From Kitasatospora herbaricolor (GTDB taxonomy: Bacteria > Actinomycetota > Actinomycetes > Streptomycetales > Streptomycetaceae), in assembly GCF_030813695.1 (NCBI RefSeq), contig NZ_JAUSVA010000002.1, positions 2,170,001 to 2,234,000 of the forward strand: DNA of 64,000 nt. Reading direction: 5' to 3'. The translations under genes were made by a program, and so were the position numbers. This document shows positions 30,778 to 39,835 of this stretch, one piece after another (position 1 is the stretch's first letter; every line of letters starts with the position of its first letter). Below the pieces are notes generated by a model, which was not told the origin of the DNA, did no database searches, and was given only the letters and a program-made list of their open reading frames with translations.

Positions 30778-32946
30778 TCAGTCCGCGAAACGGCCGCCCT
30801 CGGCCGCCAGCCGCTCCAGCAGCGCCGGCGGCTCGAACCGCTCGCCGTACGCCGCCGCCAGCTCCCTGGCCCGGGCGGTGAATCCGGGCAGGCCGCCCCG
30901 GTAGCCGTTGATGTACTGGAGCACACCGCCGGTCCACGCGGGGAACCCGATCCCGAGGATCGAGCCGACGTTGGCGTCCGCGACCGAGGTCAGCACGTTC
31001 TCCTCCAGGCAGCGGACGGAGTCCAGTGCCTCGGCGAAGAGCATCCGCTCCTTCATGTCCTCGAACGGGATCTGCGCCTCGGCGCCCCCGGTGAAGTGCT
31101 CGCGCAGGCCGGGCCAGAGCCGGACCCGGCGGCCGTCCTCGTACCCGTAGAAGCCGGCGCCGCCGCTGCGGCCGGGGCGGCCGAACTCGTCGAGCATCCG
31201 GTCCATCACCACGTCGCCGGGGTGCTCGGTCCAGGTGCCGCCGGCCTCCTCGACGGCCCGCCGGGCCTCGCCGCGGATCTTGCGCGGCAGGGTGAGGGTG
31301 AGCTCGTCCAGCAGCGAGAGCACCTTGGCCGGGTAGCCGGCCTGGGCGGCGGCCTGCTCCACCGAGACCGGGTCGACGCCCTCGCCCACCATGGCGACGC
31401 CCTCGTTGATGAACTGCCCGATCACCCGCGAGGTGAAGAAGCCGCGCGAGTCGTTGACCACGATCGGCGTCTTGCCGATCAGGCGGACCAGGTCGAAGGC
31501 GCGGGCCAGCGCCTCGGCGCCGGTCTCCGGGCCGCTGATGATCTCCACCAGCGGCATCTTGTCGACCGGCGAGAAGAAGTGCAGGCCGATGAAGTCCGCC
31601 CGGCGCTCCACGCCCTCGGCGAGCAGGCCGATCGGCAGGGTGGAGGTGTTGGAGCAGAGCAGCGCGTCCGGCGCCACGACCTGCTGGACCTCCTGGAAGA
31701 CCTTGTGCTTCAGCTCCGGGTTCTCGAACACCGCCTCGATCACCACGTCGCAACCCGCCAGGTCGGCGGCGTCGGCGGTCGGCGTGATCCGGGCCAGCAG
31801 CTCCGCCCGCTGCGCCTCGGTGGAGCGGCCGCGCGCCACGGCCTTGTCCAGCAGCCCGGCGGAGTAGGCCTTCCCGCGTTCGGCCGCCTCCGGGGTGACG
31901 TCCTTGAGCAGCACCTCGACGCCGGCCTTGGCGCAGGAGTACGCGATGCCCGCGCCCATCATGCCCGCGCCCAGCACCGCCACCTTGCGGACCTCGCGCG
32001 GCGCCACGCCCTTGGGGCGGCCCGCACCGGAGTTGACGGCCTGCATGTCGAAGAAGAAGGCCTGGATCATGTTCTTCGAGATCTGGCCGCAGGCCAGCTC
32101 GGTGAAGTACCGGGCCTCGATCACCATCGCGGTGTCGACGTCGACCTGGGCGCCCTCGACCGCGGCGGCCAGGATGTTGCGCGGGGCCGGGTAGTCCGCG
32201 CCGGCCAGCTGCTTGCGCAGGTTGGCCGGGAAGGCCGGCAGGTTGGCGGCGAAGGCGGGGGTGCTCGGGGTGCCGCCGGGGATCCGGTGACCCTTGACGT
32301 CCCAAGGCTGGACGGCCTCCGGGTTGGCGGCCACGAAGGCGTGCGCCTTCTCCAGCATCTCCTCGCGGGTGGAGGCCAGTTCGTGCACCAGGCCGTTCTC
32401 CAGGGCCTGCGCCGGGCGGTACTGCCTGCCCTGCAGCAGGACCTTGAGCAGCGCGTCGGTGATGCCCATCATCCGCACCGTGCGCACCACGCCGCCACCG
32501 CCGGGCAGCAGCCCCAGGGTGACCTCGGGCAGCCCGATCCTGCTGCCGGGCGCGTCCAGCGCGATCCGGTGGTGGCAGGCCAGCGCGATCTCCAGCCCGC
32601 CGCCGAGCGCCGCGCCGTTGATGGCGGCGACCACCGGCCGACCGAGGGTCTCCAGGGTGCGCAGGGCGCGTTTGATCCGCATCGAGTTGGCGAAGACCTG
32701 GTCGGCGCTCTCCGGCGTCGCCGCGGAGATCAGCCGCAGGTCGCCGCCGGCGAAGAAGGTCTTCTTCGCGGAGGTGACGATCACCCCGCGCAGGCCCTCG
32801 GTGGCCTTCAGCCGCTCGACCGTCGCCTCCAGGGCGTCGGTGAAGCCGGCGTTCATGGTGTTGGCGGACTGGGCGGGGTCGTCGAGGACGAGGGTGACCA
32901 CACCGTCCTGGTCCTGCTCCCAGCGGATGGCAGTCGTGTTGCTCAT
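30778..32946 (-). CDS. fadB: FadB-type 3-hydroxyacyl-CoA dehydrogenase/enoyl-CoA hydratase
   Basis: 722 residues. Residues 1-190 form a crotonase domain (GVIVTSAKKTFFAGGDL oxyanion loop; NGAALGGGLEIALACHHRIA and IGLPEVTLGLLPGGGG carry the two catalytic Glu positions). From about 320 an NAD-binding 3-hydroxyacyl-CoA dehydrogenase begins (KVAVLGAGMMGAGIAYSCAKAG), with the catalytic His in GLHFFSPVDKMPLVEII and NDSRGFFTSRV, then two C-terminal dehydrogenase domains. It catalyses steps 2 and 3 of beta-oxidation. It is the last gene of the operon, 19 bp after the thiolase. Confidence 0.95.
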   Translation of the reverse strand: MSNTTAIRWEQDQDGVVTLVLDDPAQSANTMNAGFTDALEATVERLKATEGLRGVIVTSAKKTFFAGGDLRLISAATPESADQVFANSMRIKRALRTLETLGRPVVAAINGAALGGGLEIALACHHRIALDAPGSRIGLPEVTLGLLPGGGGVVRTVRMMGITDALLKVLLQGRQYRPAQALENGLVHELASTREEMLEKAHAFVAANPEAVQPWDVKGHRIPGGTPSTPAFAANLPAFPANLRKQLAGADYPAPRNILAAAVEGAQVDVDTAMVIEARYFTELACGQISKNMIQAFFFDMQAVNSGAGRPKGVAPREVRKVAVLGAGMMGAGIAYSCAKAGVEVLLKDVTPEAAERGKAYSAGLLDKAVARGRSTEAQRAELLARITPTADAADLAGCDVVIEAVFENPELKHKVFQEVQQVVAPDALLCSNTSTLPIGLLAEGVERRADFIGLHFFSPVDKMPLVEIISGPETGAEALARAFDLVRLIGKTPIVVNDSRGFFTSRVIGQFINEGVAMVGEGVDPVSVEQAAAQAGYPAKVLSLLDELTLTLPRKIRGEARRAVEEAGGTWTEHPGDVVMDRMLDEFGRPGRSGGAGFYGYEDGRRVRLWPGLREHFTGGAEAQIPFEDMKERMLFAEALDSVRCLEENVLTSVADANVGSILGIGFPAWTGGVLQYINGYRGGLPGFTARARELAAAYGERFEPPALLERLAAEGGRFAD

Positions 32947-32965
32947 GAGGTGGAGGTCTCCCGTT

Positions 32966-34180
32966 TCAGATGCGCTCGATGACGGTGGCGACGCCCATAC
33001 CGCCGCCGACGCAGAGGGTGGCCAGGCCGTAGCGCAGGTCGCGGCGCTCCAGCTCGTCGATCAGGGTGCCGATCAGCATCGCGCCGGTCGCGCCCAGCGG
33101 GTGCCCGAGGGCGATCGCGCCGCCGTTGACGTTCACCTGGTCGTGCCGGAAGCCGAGTTCGCGGATGAAGCGGAGCGCCACGGCGGCGAAGGCCTCGTTG
33201 ATCTCGACCAGGTCGATGTCGTCGGCGGTCAGGCCGGCCTTCGCGAGGGCCTTGCGGGTGGCGGGGGCCGGCCCGGTCAGCATGATGGTCGGCTCGGAGC
33301 CGGACACCGCGGCGGACACGATCCGGGCCCGCGGGCGCAGCCCGTACCGCTCGCCGATCTCGCGGGAGCCGATCGCGACCAGGGCCGCGCCGTCCACGAT
33401 GCCGGAGGAGTTGCCGGCGTGGTGGACGTGGTCGATGGACTCGACCCAGTGGTACTTCTGCAGGGCGACGGCGTCGAAACCGCCGGCCTCGCCGATGCCG
33501 GCGAAGGAGGGCTTGAGGCCCGCCAGGGTCTCCACCGTGGTGCCGGGGCGGATGAACTCGTCGCGGTCCAGCACGACCAGGCCGTTGACGTCCTTGACCG
33601 GGACGACCGAGCGGTCGAAGTACCCGTCCGCCTGGGCCTTGGCGGCGCGGGCCTGGGACTCGGCGGCGAAGGCGTCCACGTCGGTGCGGGACAGGCCCTC
33701 GATGGTCGCGATCAGATCGGCGCCGATGCCCTGCGGGACGAAGCCGGTCCGGTAGCTCGTCATCGGGTCCATCGCCCAGGCGCCGCCGTCGGAGCCCATC
33801 TTGACCCGGGACATCGACTCGACGCCGCCGGCCAGGATGAGGTCCTCCCAGCCGGAACGGACCTTGGCCGCCGCCAGGTTGACGGCCTCCAGGCCGGAGG
33901 CGCAGAAGCGGTTCTCCTGGACGCCCGCGACGGTGTCCGGCAGTCCGGCCGCGATGGCGGCGATCCGGGCGATGTCGGAGCCCTGGTCGCCGATCGGGCT
34001 GACCACGCCGAGCACGATGTCGTCGATCGCGGCCGGGTCCAGCCCGGGGAACCGGGCCTGCAGTTCGTGGATCAGGCCGACCACGAGGTCGATCGGCTTG
34101 GTGCCGTGCAGCGAGCCGTTCGCCTTGCCCCGGCCTCGCGGGGTGCGGACAGCGTCGTAGACGTACGCTTCGGTGGTCAC
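32966..34180 (-). CDS. fadA: Acetyl-CoA C-acyltransferase (thiolase)
   Basis: 404 residues from GTG with GGAAAGG upstream. Thiolase active site: nucleophilic Cys in [26 protein letters not shown], His in [16 protein letters not shown] and the second Cys in [11 protein letters not shown]. It cleaves 3-ketoacyl-CoA to acetyl-CoA (or propionyl-CoA for methyl-branched substrates) in the last step of beta-oxidation. It lies between the dehydrogenase (23 bp) and FadB (19 bp), so it is clearly in the operon. A reading frame through this locus continues far upstream without a stop, but coding similarity starts here. Confidence 0.95.
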   Translation of the reverse strand: MTTEAYVYDAVRTPRGRGKANGSLHGTKPIDLVVGLIHELQARFPGLDPAAIDDIVLGVVSPIGDQGSDIARIAAIAAGLPDTVAGVQENRFCASGLEAVNLAAAKVRSGWEDLILAGGVESMSRVKMGSDGGAWAMDPMTSYRTGFVPQGIGADLIATIEGLSRTDVDAFAAESQARAAKAQADGYFDRSVVPVKDVNGLVVLDRDEFIRPGTTVETLAGLKPSFAGIGEAGGFDAVALQKYHWVESIDHVHHAGNSSGIVDGAALVAIGSREIGERYGLRPRARIVSAAVSGSEPTIMLTGPAPATRKALAKAGLTADDIDLVEINEAFAAVALRFIRELGFRHDQVNVNGGAIALGHPLGATGAMLIGTLIDELERRDLRYGLATLCVGGGMGVATVIERI

Positions 34181-34203
34181 GGTGGGTGCCTTTCCGGGAG
34201 GGT

Positions 34204-35346
34204 CTAGCCGAGGAGGGAGCGGCCGACGATCTCTTTCATGATCTCGGTGGTGCCGCCGTAGATGGTCTGGATCCGGCCGTCGGTGAACGCCTTCGCCACC
34301 GGGTACTCGGCCATGTAGCCGTATCCGCCGTGCAGTTGGAGGCAGCGGTCGGCGGTGCGCTTCTGCAGTTCGGTGGCCCACCACTTGGCCATCGAGGCGT
34401 CCACCGGGGTGAGCGCCCAGCGGTTGTGCTCGGTGATGCAGCGGTCCACGAAGGCGCGGGTGACCGCGCACTCGGTGGCCAGCTCGGCGATCTCGAAGCG
34501 GACGTGCTGCAGCTTGGCGAGCGGCCGGCCGAAGGCCTCGCGCTGCTTGACGTACTCGGTGGTGATCTCGACCAGGTGCTCGGCCCCGGCGATCGCCGAC
34601 ACCGCGATGGCCAGCCGCTCCTGGGCGAGGTTGCGCATCAGCGAGACGAAGGCGCCGTTCTCCTCCCCCAGCAGGTTGGCCTTCGGCACCCGGACGTCGT
34701 TGAAGAACAACTCGGCGGTGTCCTGGGCCTTCTGGCCGATCTTGTCGAGGTTGCGGCCGCGCTCGAAGCCGGGCATCCCGCGCTCGACCACCAGCAGGCT
34801 CAGCCCGTGCGCGCCGCCCTCCGGGGTGGTGCGGGCGACCACCACGACCAGGTCGGCGATGATGCCGTTGGAGATGAAGGTCTTGGACCCGTTGAGCAGG
34901 TAGTGGTCGCCCTGGTCGACGGCGTGCGTCCGGATGCCCTGGAGGTCCGACCCGGCGCCGGGTTCGGTCATCGCCACGGCGGTGACGAGCTCGCCGCTGC
35001 AGAAGCCGGGCAGCCAGCGGCGCTTCTGCTCCTCGTTCCCCAGCGAGGTGAGGTACGGGCCGATGATGTCGTTGTGCAGGCCGAGCGCCAGGCCGGAGGC
35101 GCCGGCCCGGGTGAACTCCTCGGCCAGGACGGCGCTGTAGCGGAAGTCGGCGCTGCCCCCGCCGCCGTACTCCTCGGGGACGGCCAGGCCCAGCAGGCCC
35201 TGCGCGCCGGCGGCCGTCCACGCGGAGCGGTCGACGATGCCGGCCCGCTCCCAGCGGTCGTGGTGCGGGAGCACCTCCTTGGCGAGGAAGGCCCGGACGG
35301 TCTCCCGGAAGGCCTCGTGCTCCTCGGTGTAGATGTCTCGCTGCAC
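34204..35346 (-). CDS. Acyl-CoA dehydrogenase
   Basis: 380 residues. [20 protein letters not shown] and [13 protein letters not shown] are the FAD/substrate signatures, [13 protein letters not shown] precedes them, and [43 protein letters not shown] is the C-terminal FAD-binding and catalytic region, the catalytic Glu expected in GGTTEIM. It introduces the alpha-beta double bond in acyl-CoA and passes electrons to ETF. Second gene in the operon, 39 bp after the racemase. Confidence 0.94.
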   Translation of the reverse strand: MQRDIYTEEHEAFRETVRAFLAKEVLPHHDRWERAGIVDRSAWTAAGAQGLLGLAVPEEYGGGGSADFRYSAVLAEEFTRAGASGLALGLHNDIIGPYLTSLGNEEQKRRWLPGFCSGELVTAVAMTEPGAGSDLQGIRTHAVDQGDHYLLNGSKTFISNGIIADLVVVVARTTPEGGAHGLSLLVVERGMPGFERGRNLDKIGQKAQDTAELFFNDVRVPKANLLGEENGAFVSLMRNLAQERLAIAVSAIAGAEHLVEITTEYVKQREAFGRPLAKLQHVRFEIAELATECAVTRAFVDRCITEHNRWALTPVDASMAKWWATELQKRTADRCLQLHGGYGYMAEYPVAKAFTDGRIQTIYGGTTEIMKEIVGRSLLG

Positions 35347-35385
35347 TGCGGTGTCCTCTCGGGGCGGTCGGAGCCGTGGCGGCGG

Positions 35386-36510
35386 TCAGCGGGGGGCGAG
35401 CGCGGGCACGCCCCAGTCGCGGGCGACCTCGGCGGTGTCGGCGCCCGGTCGGGCCGGGGGCCGGCGCAGCGTGCCGGGGGTGGCGGAGAAGCGCGGGGCC
35501 GGGGCCGGCTGGGTGACGCCGTCGACCCGGGTGTAGGTGCCGCGCGCCACCAGGTGCGGATGGCCGGCCGCCTGCCGCATGGTCAGCACCGGCTCGACGC
35601 AGGCGTCGGTGCCGTCGAAGACGGCGGTCCATTCGGCCAGCGTGCGGGTGGCGAACCGGGCGGCGATGCGGGCCCGCAGCTCCGGCCAGCGCGGGATGTC
35701 GAACTGTCCCGGCGCGTCCGCCTCCAGGCCCAGCAGTTTGCCGAACTCGGCGTAGAACTGGGGCTCCAGCGCGCCCACCGCGAGGTGGCCGCCGTCGGAG
35801 GCCGCGTACACGGCGTAGCAGGGCGCGCCGCCGTCGAGCAGGTTGACGCCGCGCCGGTCCTGCCAGCTGCCGGCGGCGAGCAGGCCCCAGAGCATCGAGG
35901 TGAGGTGGGCGGCGCCGTCCACCACGGCGGCGTCGACGACCTGGCCGGCGCCGCTCTCGCGGGCGTGGTGCAGGGCGGCCAGCAGGCCGACGACCAGGTA
36001 CAGCGAGCCGCCCGCGTAGTCGCCGAGCAGGTTGGCGGGGATCGCCGGCGGGCCGTCCGGGTCGCCGATCATGCCGAGGGTGCCGGCCAGCGCCGTGTAG
36101 CCGATGTCGTGGCCGGCCCGGGCGGCGAGCGGGCCGTCCTGGCCCCAGCCGGTCATCCGGCCGTAGACCAGGGCGGGGTTGCGGGCGAGGCAGGCGCCCG
36201 GGCCGACCCCGAGGCGTTCGGCGACGCCGGGGCGGTAGCCCTCGATCAGCAGCTGGGCGCGCTCGACCAGGCCGAGCACCTGGCCCGGCCCCTCGGGGGA
36301 CTTGAGGTCGACCAGGACGGACCGCTTGTTGCGGTTGGTGAGGTCGTACGCCGGGTCGATGCTCAGCGGCCCGGCGCCGGGGCGGTCGACCCGCACCACG
36401 TCGGCGCCCAGGTCGGCCAGCAGCATGGCGGCGAAGGGGCCCGGGCCGATGCCCGCGAGCTCCACCACCCGCACGCCGGCCAGCGGGCCGGGGTTGGTCG
36501 CGCCGTCCAC
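35386..36510 (-). CDS. Alpha-methylacyl-CoA racemase (CaiB/BaiF family)
   Basis: 374 residues from GTG after GGGGGCAG. The class III CoA-transferase fold opens [33 protein letters not shown]. Unlike true CoA transferases it has the racemase residues: His in [12 protein letters not shown], Asp in [12 protein letters not shown] and Glu in [13 protein letters not shown], matching the His-Asp-Glu set known from mycobacterial MCR. It would interconvert 2R- and 2S-methylacyl-CoAs so that methyl-branched chains can enter beta-oxidation. First gene of the operon. Confidence 0.9.
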   Translation of the reverse strand: MDGATNPGPLAGVRVVELAGIGPGPFAAMLLADLGADVVRVDRPGAGPLSIDPAYDLTNRNKRSVLVDLKSPEGPGQVLGLVERAQLLIEGYRPGVAERLGVGPGACLARNPALVYGRMTGWGQDGPLAARAGHDIGYTALAGTLGMIGDPDGPPAIPANLLGDYAGGSLYLVVGLLAALHHARESGAGQVVDAAVVDGAAHLTSMLWGLLAAGSWQDRRGVNLLDGGAPCYAVYAASDGGHLAVGALEPQFYAEFGKLLGLEADAPGQFDIPRWPELRARIAARFATRTLAEWTAVFDGTDACVEPVLTMRQAAGHPHLVARGTYTRVDGVTQPAPAPRFSATPGTLRRPPARPGADTAEVARDWGVPALAPR

Positions 36511-36531
36511 CTGCTGCCCCCTTCGTCGGTT

Positions 36532-36551
36532 TGACAGTAAAGCTGTAACAC
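36532..36551 (-). promoter_or_regulatory. Promoter/operator motif of the racemase-fad operon
   Basis: On the minus strand GTGTTACAGCTTTACTGTCA, 22 bp upstream of the racemase GTG. Contains the half-palindrome ACAG-N5-CTGT and shares GTGTYACA-N4-TACTGTCA with the motif before merR (29765-29784). Confidence 0.55.
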
Positions 36552-36757
36552 TGGCGATGATAGATAAGCGACCCGCCGGTAACAAGGGCGGCGCGCACCC
36601 GGTCCCGGGGCACTCGCCGACCGCGGACCGGGCCACCGGCCGGCGCGCCCCGCTCCCCCGTGCCCCGCCCCGCCCGCGCCCCGCACCCGGGCTGCCGACG
36701 CCGGCGCCGCCCGGTGCGCCGGGTCGGCCGACCAGCACCTGACGTACAGTCGGTCCG

Positions 36758-38042
36758 GTGAACGCGGGGGTACGGGGGATCGGCAGCGCGCTGCTCGGAC
36801 GGCGGCCGCGCCGGCGGTGGGTGCATCTGGTGCTGGGCGGCGCCCTGTTGATGCCGTACTGGCTGCTGTCCTCGGTGGTGCTGGGCGCGCTCCTCCCGGG
36901 CAGCGACCCGCTGCGGCGGGTCGCCCTGCAGTTCGTCGCCTTCGGCACCGCGCTGCCGCTGGCCGCGGTCACCGCGCTGCTGCCGATGGTCCGGGTGCTG
37001 GAGGCCACGGCCGCCCGGGTGCTCTGCGCCGGGGCGGCCGGGGAACTGTCCACCGGCCCCGCCCGGACCTGGGCGGCCCGGCGCCGGACGGCCGCCTGGT
37101 ACGTGCTGCACCTCTTCCTCGGCGGGGTGGTGAGCGGGCTGTCGCTCGCCGTCCCGCCCGCCGCCGTCACGCTGCTGCTGCCGTTGGGCGCCCTGGACCA
37201 CGCCCCCGCCTGGTGGCGGGAGCACCAGTGGATCGGCGGCCCGGCGCTGGGCCTGGCGCTCCTCCTCCTGCTGCTGGCCGCCAACGCCGGGGCCGGCGCC
37301 CTGCTCGCACGGTCGGCGCCGGCGCTGCTCGGGCCGACCCCGGACGAGCGGCTCGCGGCGGCCGAGCGGCGGGCCACCGTGCTGGCCCAGCGCAACCGGC
37401 TGGCCCGGGAACTGCACGACTCGGTCGGGCACGCGCTGAGCGCCGTCGGCCTGCAGGCCGCGGCCGCCTCCCGGGTGCTGGTCACCGACCCGGCCTTCGC
37501 CGCCGAGGCACTGCGGGCGATCGAGCGGACGGCCCGCGAGGCGGTGAGCGAACTGGACACCGTCCTGGGCCTGTTGCGCGAGGAGGAGCCGGCGGACCCG
37601 GCCCCGGCCGGGCCGACCCTGGCCGTCCTCGACGACCTGCTGCGCCAGCTGGAGCGGACCGGCGTCACGGTCCGGGCCGCGCTCCCGCCGGGCCTGCCCG
37701 GGCTGCCGCCGGCCGTCTCCCGCGAGGCGTACCGGATCGTCCAGGAGGGGCTGACCAATGTGCTGCGGCACGCGGGGGCGGCGCCGGCCGTGCTGCGCAT
37801 CGACCTGCGGGTGGACCGGCTGGAGCTGGAGCTGACCAATCCGCTGGCCGCCGGGCGGGGGCCGGGGGCTGCGCGGGATCGGCGAACGGGCCGCCGCCCT
37901 GCGCGGCGGCTGCGAGGCCGGCCCCACCCCGGACGGCGGGCACTGGCGGCTGGCCGTCCGGCTGCCGCTGCGCACGGAGGCGGACCAGGCACCGGCGGGG
38001 AGCCCGGCACCGGGCGGCCGTACGACGGGAGCAACGCCATGA
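36758..38042 (+). pseudogene. NarL-type sensor histidine kinase with a frameshift in the ATPase domain
   Basis: From GTG at 36758: about four transmembrane helices, the HisKA_3 motif [22 protein letters not shown] and the N box [16 protein letters not shown]. In the G-rich stretch at 37857-37868 the reading frame jumps: upstream frame gives [11 protein letters not shown], while the expected G box [19 protein letters not shown] continues in the frame one base later and ends at 38042. Removing one G from a five-G run restores a normal kinase of about 427 residues. It is either a real null allele or an assembly error in a homopolymer. Partner of the response regulator at 38142. Confidence 0.8.
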
Positions 38043-38141
38043 CGGGGACAACGCCATGACGGGCGTCACCGGGGCGGCCGGACGCCGCCGGGCCGCGAAC
38101 CCGCGGAACGACGGGAGGGGCACGATGACGGGGGCTACGAC

Positions 38142-38888
38142 ATGACGACGACGGACGGTCCGACGGCGGACGTTCCGGCAGCGGACGGCCCACGGGCGGA
38201 CGGCGCAACGGCCGGGCGCGCGTCGCGCGAGGCCCCGGGGCCGGTCCGGGTGCTGGTCGCGGACGACGAGCGGCTGGTGCGGCTGGGACTGCGGGTGGTG
38301 ATCGACGCCGAGCCGGACCTCACCGTGGTCGGCGAGGCCGCCTCGGGCGCGGAGGCGGTACCGCTGGTGCGCGAGCTGCGGCCGGACGTGGTGCTGATGG
38401 ACGTCCGGATGCCCGGCATCGACGGCATCCGGGCCACCGAGCAGCTGATGGCGACCATGGCCGAGCCGCCGAAGATCCTGGTGGTGACCACCTTCGAGCA
38501 CGACGACCATGTCTACGACGCGCTGCGGGCCGGCGCCGCCGGGTTCCTGTTGAAGCGGGCCAGGGCCGAGGAGATGGTGCAGGCCGTCCGGCTGGTGGCC
38601 CGCGGCGACTCCCTGCTGTTCCCGGCCGCCGTCCGGGAGCTGGCCCGGCGGCAGGCCCCCGCGCGGCGCCCGGACCCGGGCCCGGTCGGCCGGCTCACCG
38701 GGCGGGAGGGCGAGGTGCTGCGGCTGATGGCGGCAGGGCTGAGCAACGCGGAGATCGCCGGCCGGCTGGCGGTCAGCACCGAGACGGTCAAGACCCACGT
38801 CGGCGCCGTGCTGGCGAAGCTCGGCGCGCGTGACCGCACCCAGGCGGTGATCGCGGCCTACGAGTCGGGCTTCGTCCTGCCCGGCTGA
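38142..38888 (+). CDS. NarL/FixJ-family response regulator
   Basis: 248 residues. After a 35-residue low-complexity N-terminus comes the receiver (VRVLVADDERLVRLGL acidic pocket, phospho-Asp in VVLMDVRMPGIDG, Lys in GAAGFLLKRARAEE), then a LuxR HTH (LTGREGEVLRLMAAGLSNAEIAGRL ... VKTHVGAVLAKLGARDRTQAV). The first 11 residues could be dropped if translation starts later. It pairs with the frameshifted kinase upstream. Between them, ATGACGGGG recurs three times at 38039-38127, showing small local duplications. Confidence 0.92.
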   Translation: MTTTDGPTADVPAADGPRADGATAGRASREAPGPVRVLVADDERLVRLGLRVVIDAEPDLTVVGEAASGAEAVPLVRELRPDVVLMDVRMPGIDGIRATEQLMATMAEPPKILVVTTFEHDDHVYDALRAGAAGFLLKRARAEEMVQAVRLVARGDSLLFPAAVRELARRQAPARRPDPGPVGRLTGREGEVLRLMAAGLSNAEIAGRLAVSTETVKTHVGAVLAKLGARDRTQAVIAAYESGFVLPG

Positions 38889-38891
38889 CCC

Positions 38892-38913
38892 GGCCCTCGC
38901 CGCGGCGAGGGCC
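38892..38913 (+). terminator. Perfect 22-bp hairpin after the response regulator
   Basis: GGCCCTCGCCGCGGCGAGGGCC is fully palindromic; it starts 3 bp after the stop codon. Confidence 0.65.
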
Positions 38914-39063
38914 CCGCCCGGACCTCCGGCGGGGCCGGCCGCCCCGCACACCGCCGGCCCGGCGGCTCCGACCCGGGACGATCTCCTTCACGCCCGCCCC
39001 TACCAGCCAGTAGAGTGCGACGACCTTCCCGTCCGATACCTCCCGAAAAGATCAGGTGACAGT

Positions 39064-39720
39064 ATGACCGTCTGGACCCGGCCCGCGCTCTGGTGGCGCC
39101 TGGCCATCGTGATATCGGCGGCCACGGGCCTGACCCTCGGCACCGGCTCCCTGGTCTACTTCACCATCCAGAGCAACGTCTTCGTGCTGGCCTACTTCGC
39201 CGGCGCGGTCTACTGGATGAAGCAGCGCGGCACCGTCGACGCCCCCGCGCCCCGGCTGCGCGGCGCCGTCACCCTCTACATCCTGATCACCGGGCTGGTC
39301 TCGCACATCCTGCTGGAGCACGGCGCCAATCCGTTGCCCGGCCTGTTCGACGGACCGGACAAGCTCCAGCACTGGTCCTCGTTCTTCCTGCACTACGTCA
39401 CCCCGGTGCTGGTGATCCTCGACTGGCTGACCCTGCGCCCGCGCAACGCCTCGCACTGGCGCGACATCCCGCTCTGGCTGGCCTTCCCGCTCGGTTACGC
39501 CGGCATCGTGATGGCCCGCGCGGCGCTGTTCTCCAACTACCCGACCCCGTACCCGTACTTCTTCTTCGACCCGACCGAGAAGGGCTACGGCTACGTCTGG
39601 GGCCAGATCGTGCTGCTGACGGTCGAGTTCGTGGTGCTCGCGGCCGTCGTGGTCGGCCTGGACCGGCTCGGCACCCTGGTCGCCGGCAAGCTGCGGCGGA
39701 CCGTCCCGGCCGAGGCCTGA
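39064..39720 (+). CDS. Pr6Pr family membrane protein
   Basis: 218 residues with six predicted transmembrane helices (WWRLAIVISAATGLTLGTGS, FVLAYFAGAVYWM, AVTLYILITGLVSHILL, HYVTPVLVILDWLTL, IPLWLAFPLGYAGIVMARAA, IVLLTVEFVVLAAVVVGL). TIQSNVFVLAYF, QHWSSFFLHYVTPVLVILDWL and YPYFFFDPTEKGYGYVWGQI are conserved in this FAR-17a/AIG1-related family. Function unknown. Convergent with the peptidase and separated by a strong terminator. Confidence 0.88.
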   Translation: MTVWTRPALWWRLAIVISAATGLTLGTGSLVYFTIQSNVFVLAYFAGAVYWMKQRGTVDAPAPRLRGAVTLYILITGLVSHILLEHGANPLPGLFDGPDKLQHWSSFFLHYVTPVLVILDWLTLRPRNASHWRDIPLWLAFPLGYAGIVMARAALFSNYPTPYPYFFFDPTEKGYGYVWGQIVLLTVEFVVLAAVVVGLDRLGTLVAGKLRRTVPAEA

Positions 39721-39734
39721 GCGCGGCCCCGCGT

Positions 39735-39773
39735 AGGGCGGTGCGGTGTCCGGCCCGGACACCGCACCGCCCT
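39735..39773. terminator. Bidirectional terminator, 19-bp perfect arms
   Basis: AGGGCGGTGCGGTGTCCGG and its exact complement flank a single C, between the convergent membrane-protein and M1 peptidase genes. Confidence 0.8.
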
Positions 39774-39835
39774 TCGTCCTGTCCGCCCCGCCGATCGCGC
39801 GAGCGGCCCGGGCGCCGGGTCCGCGACCGCCCGGG

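Noticed and set aside
32966-37975. A 1669-codon open frame on the minus strand
   Set aside because: It runs through the thiolase, then antisense or out of frame to the racemase and kinase. Only the last 404 codons have family similarity; long stop-free frames are expected in such GC-rich DNA.
38057-38145. Small frame between kinase and response regulator
   Set aside because: It lies in a micro-duplicated region (ATGACGGGG copies) and has no family features; it overlaps the response-regulator start by 4 bp, so coupling is possible but unsupported.
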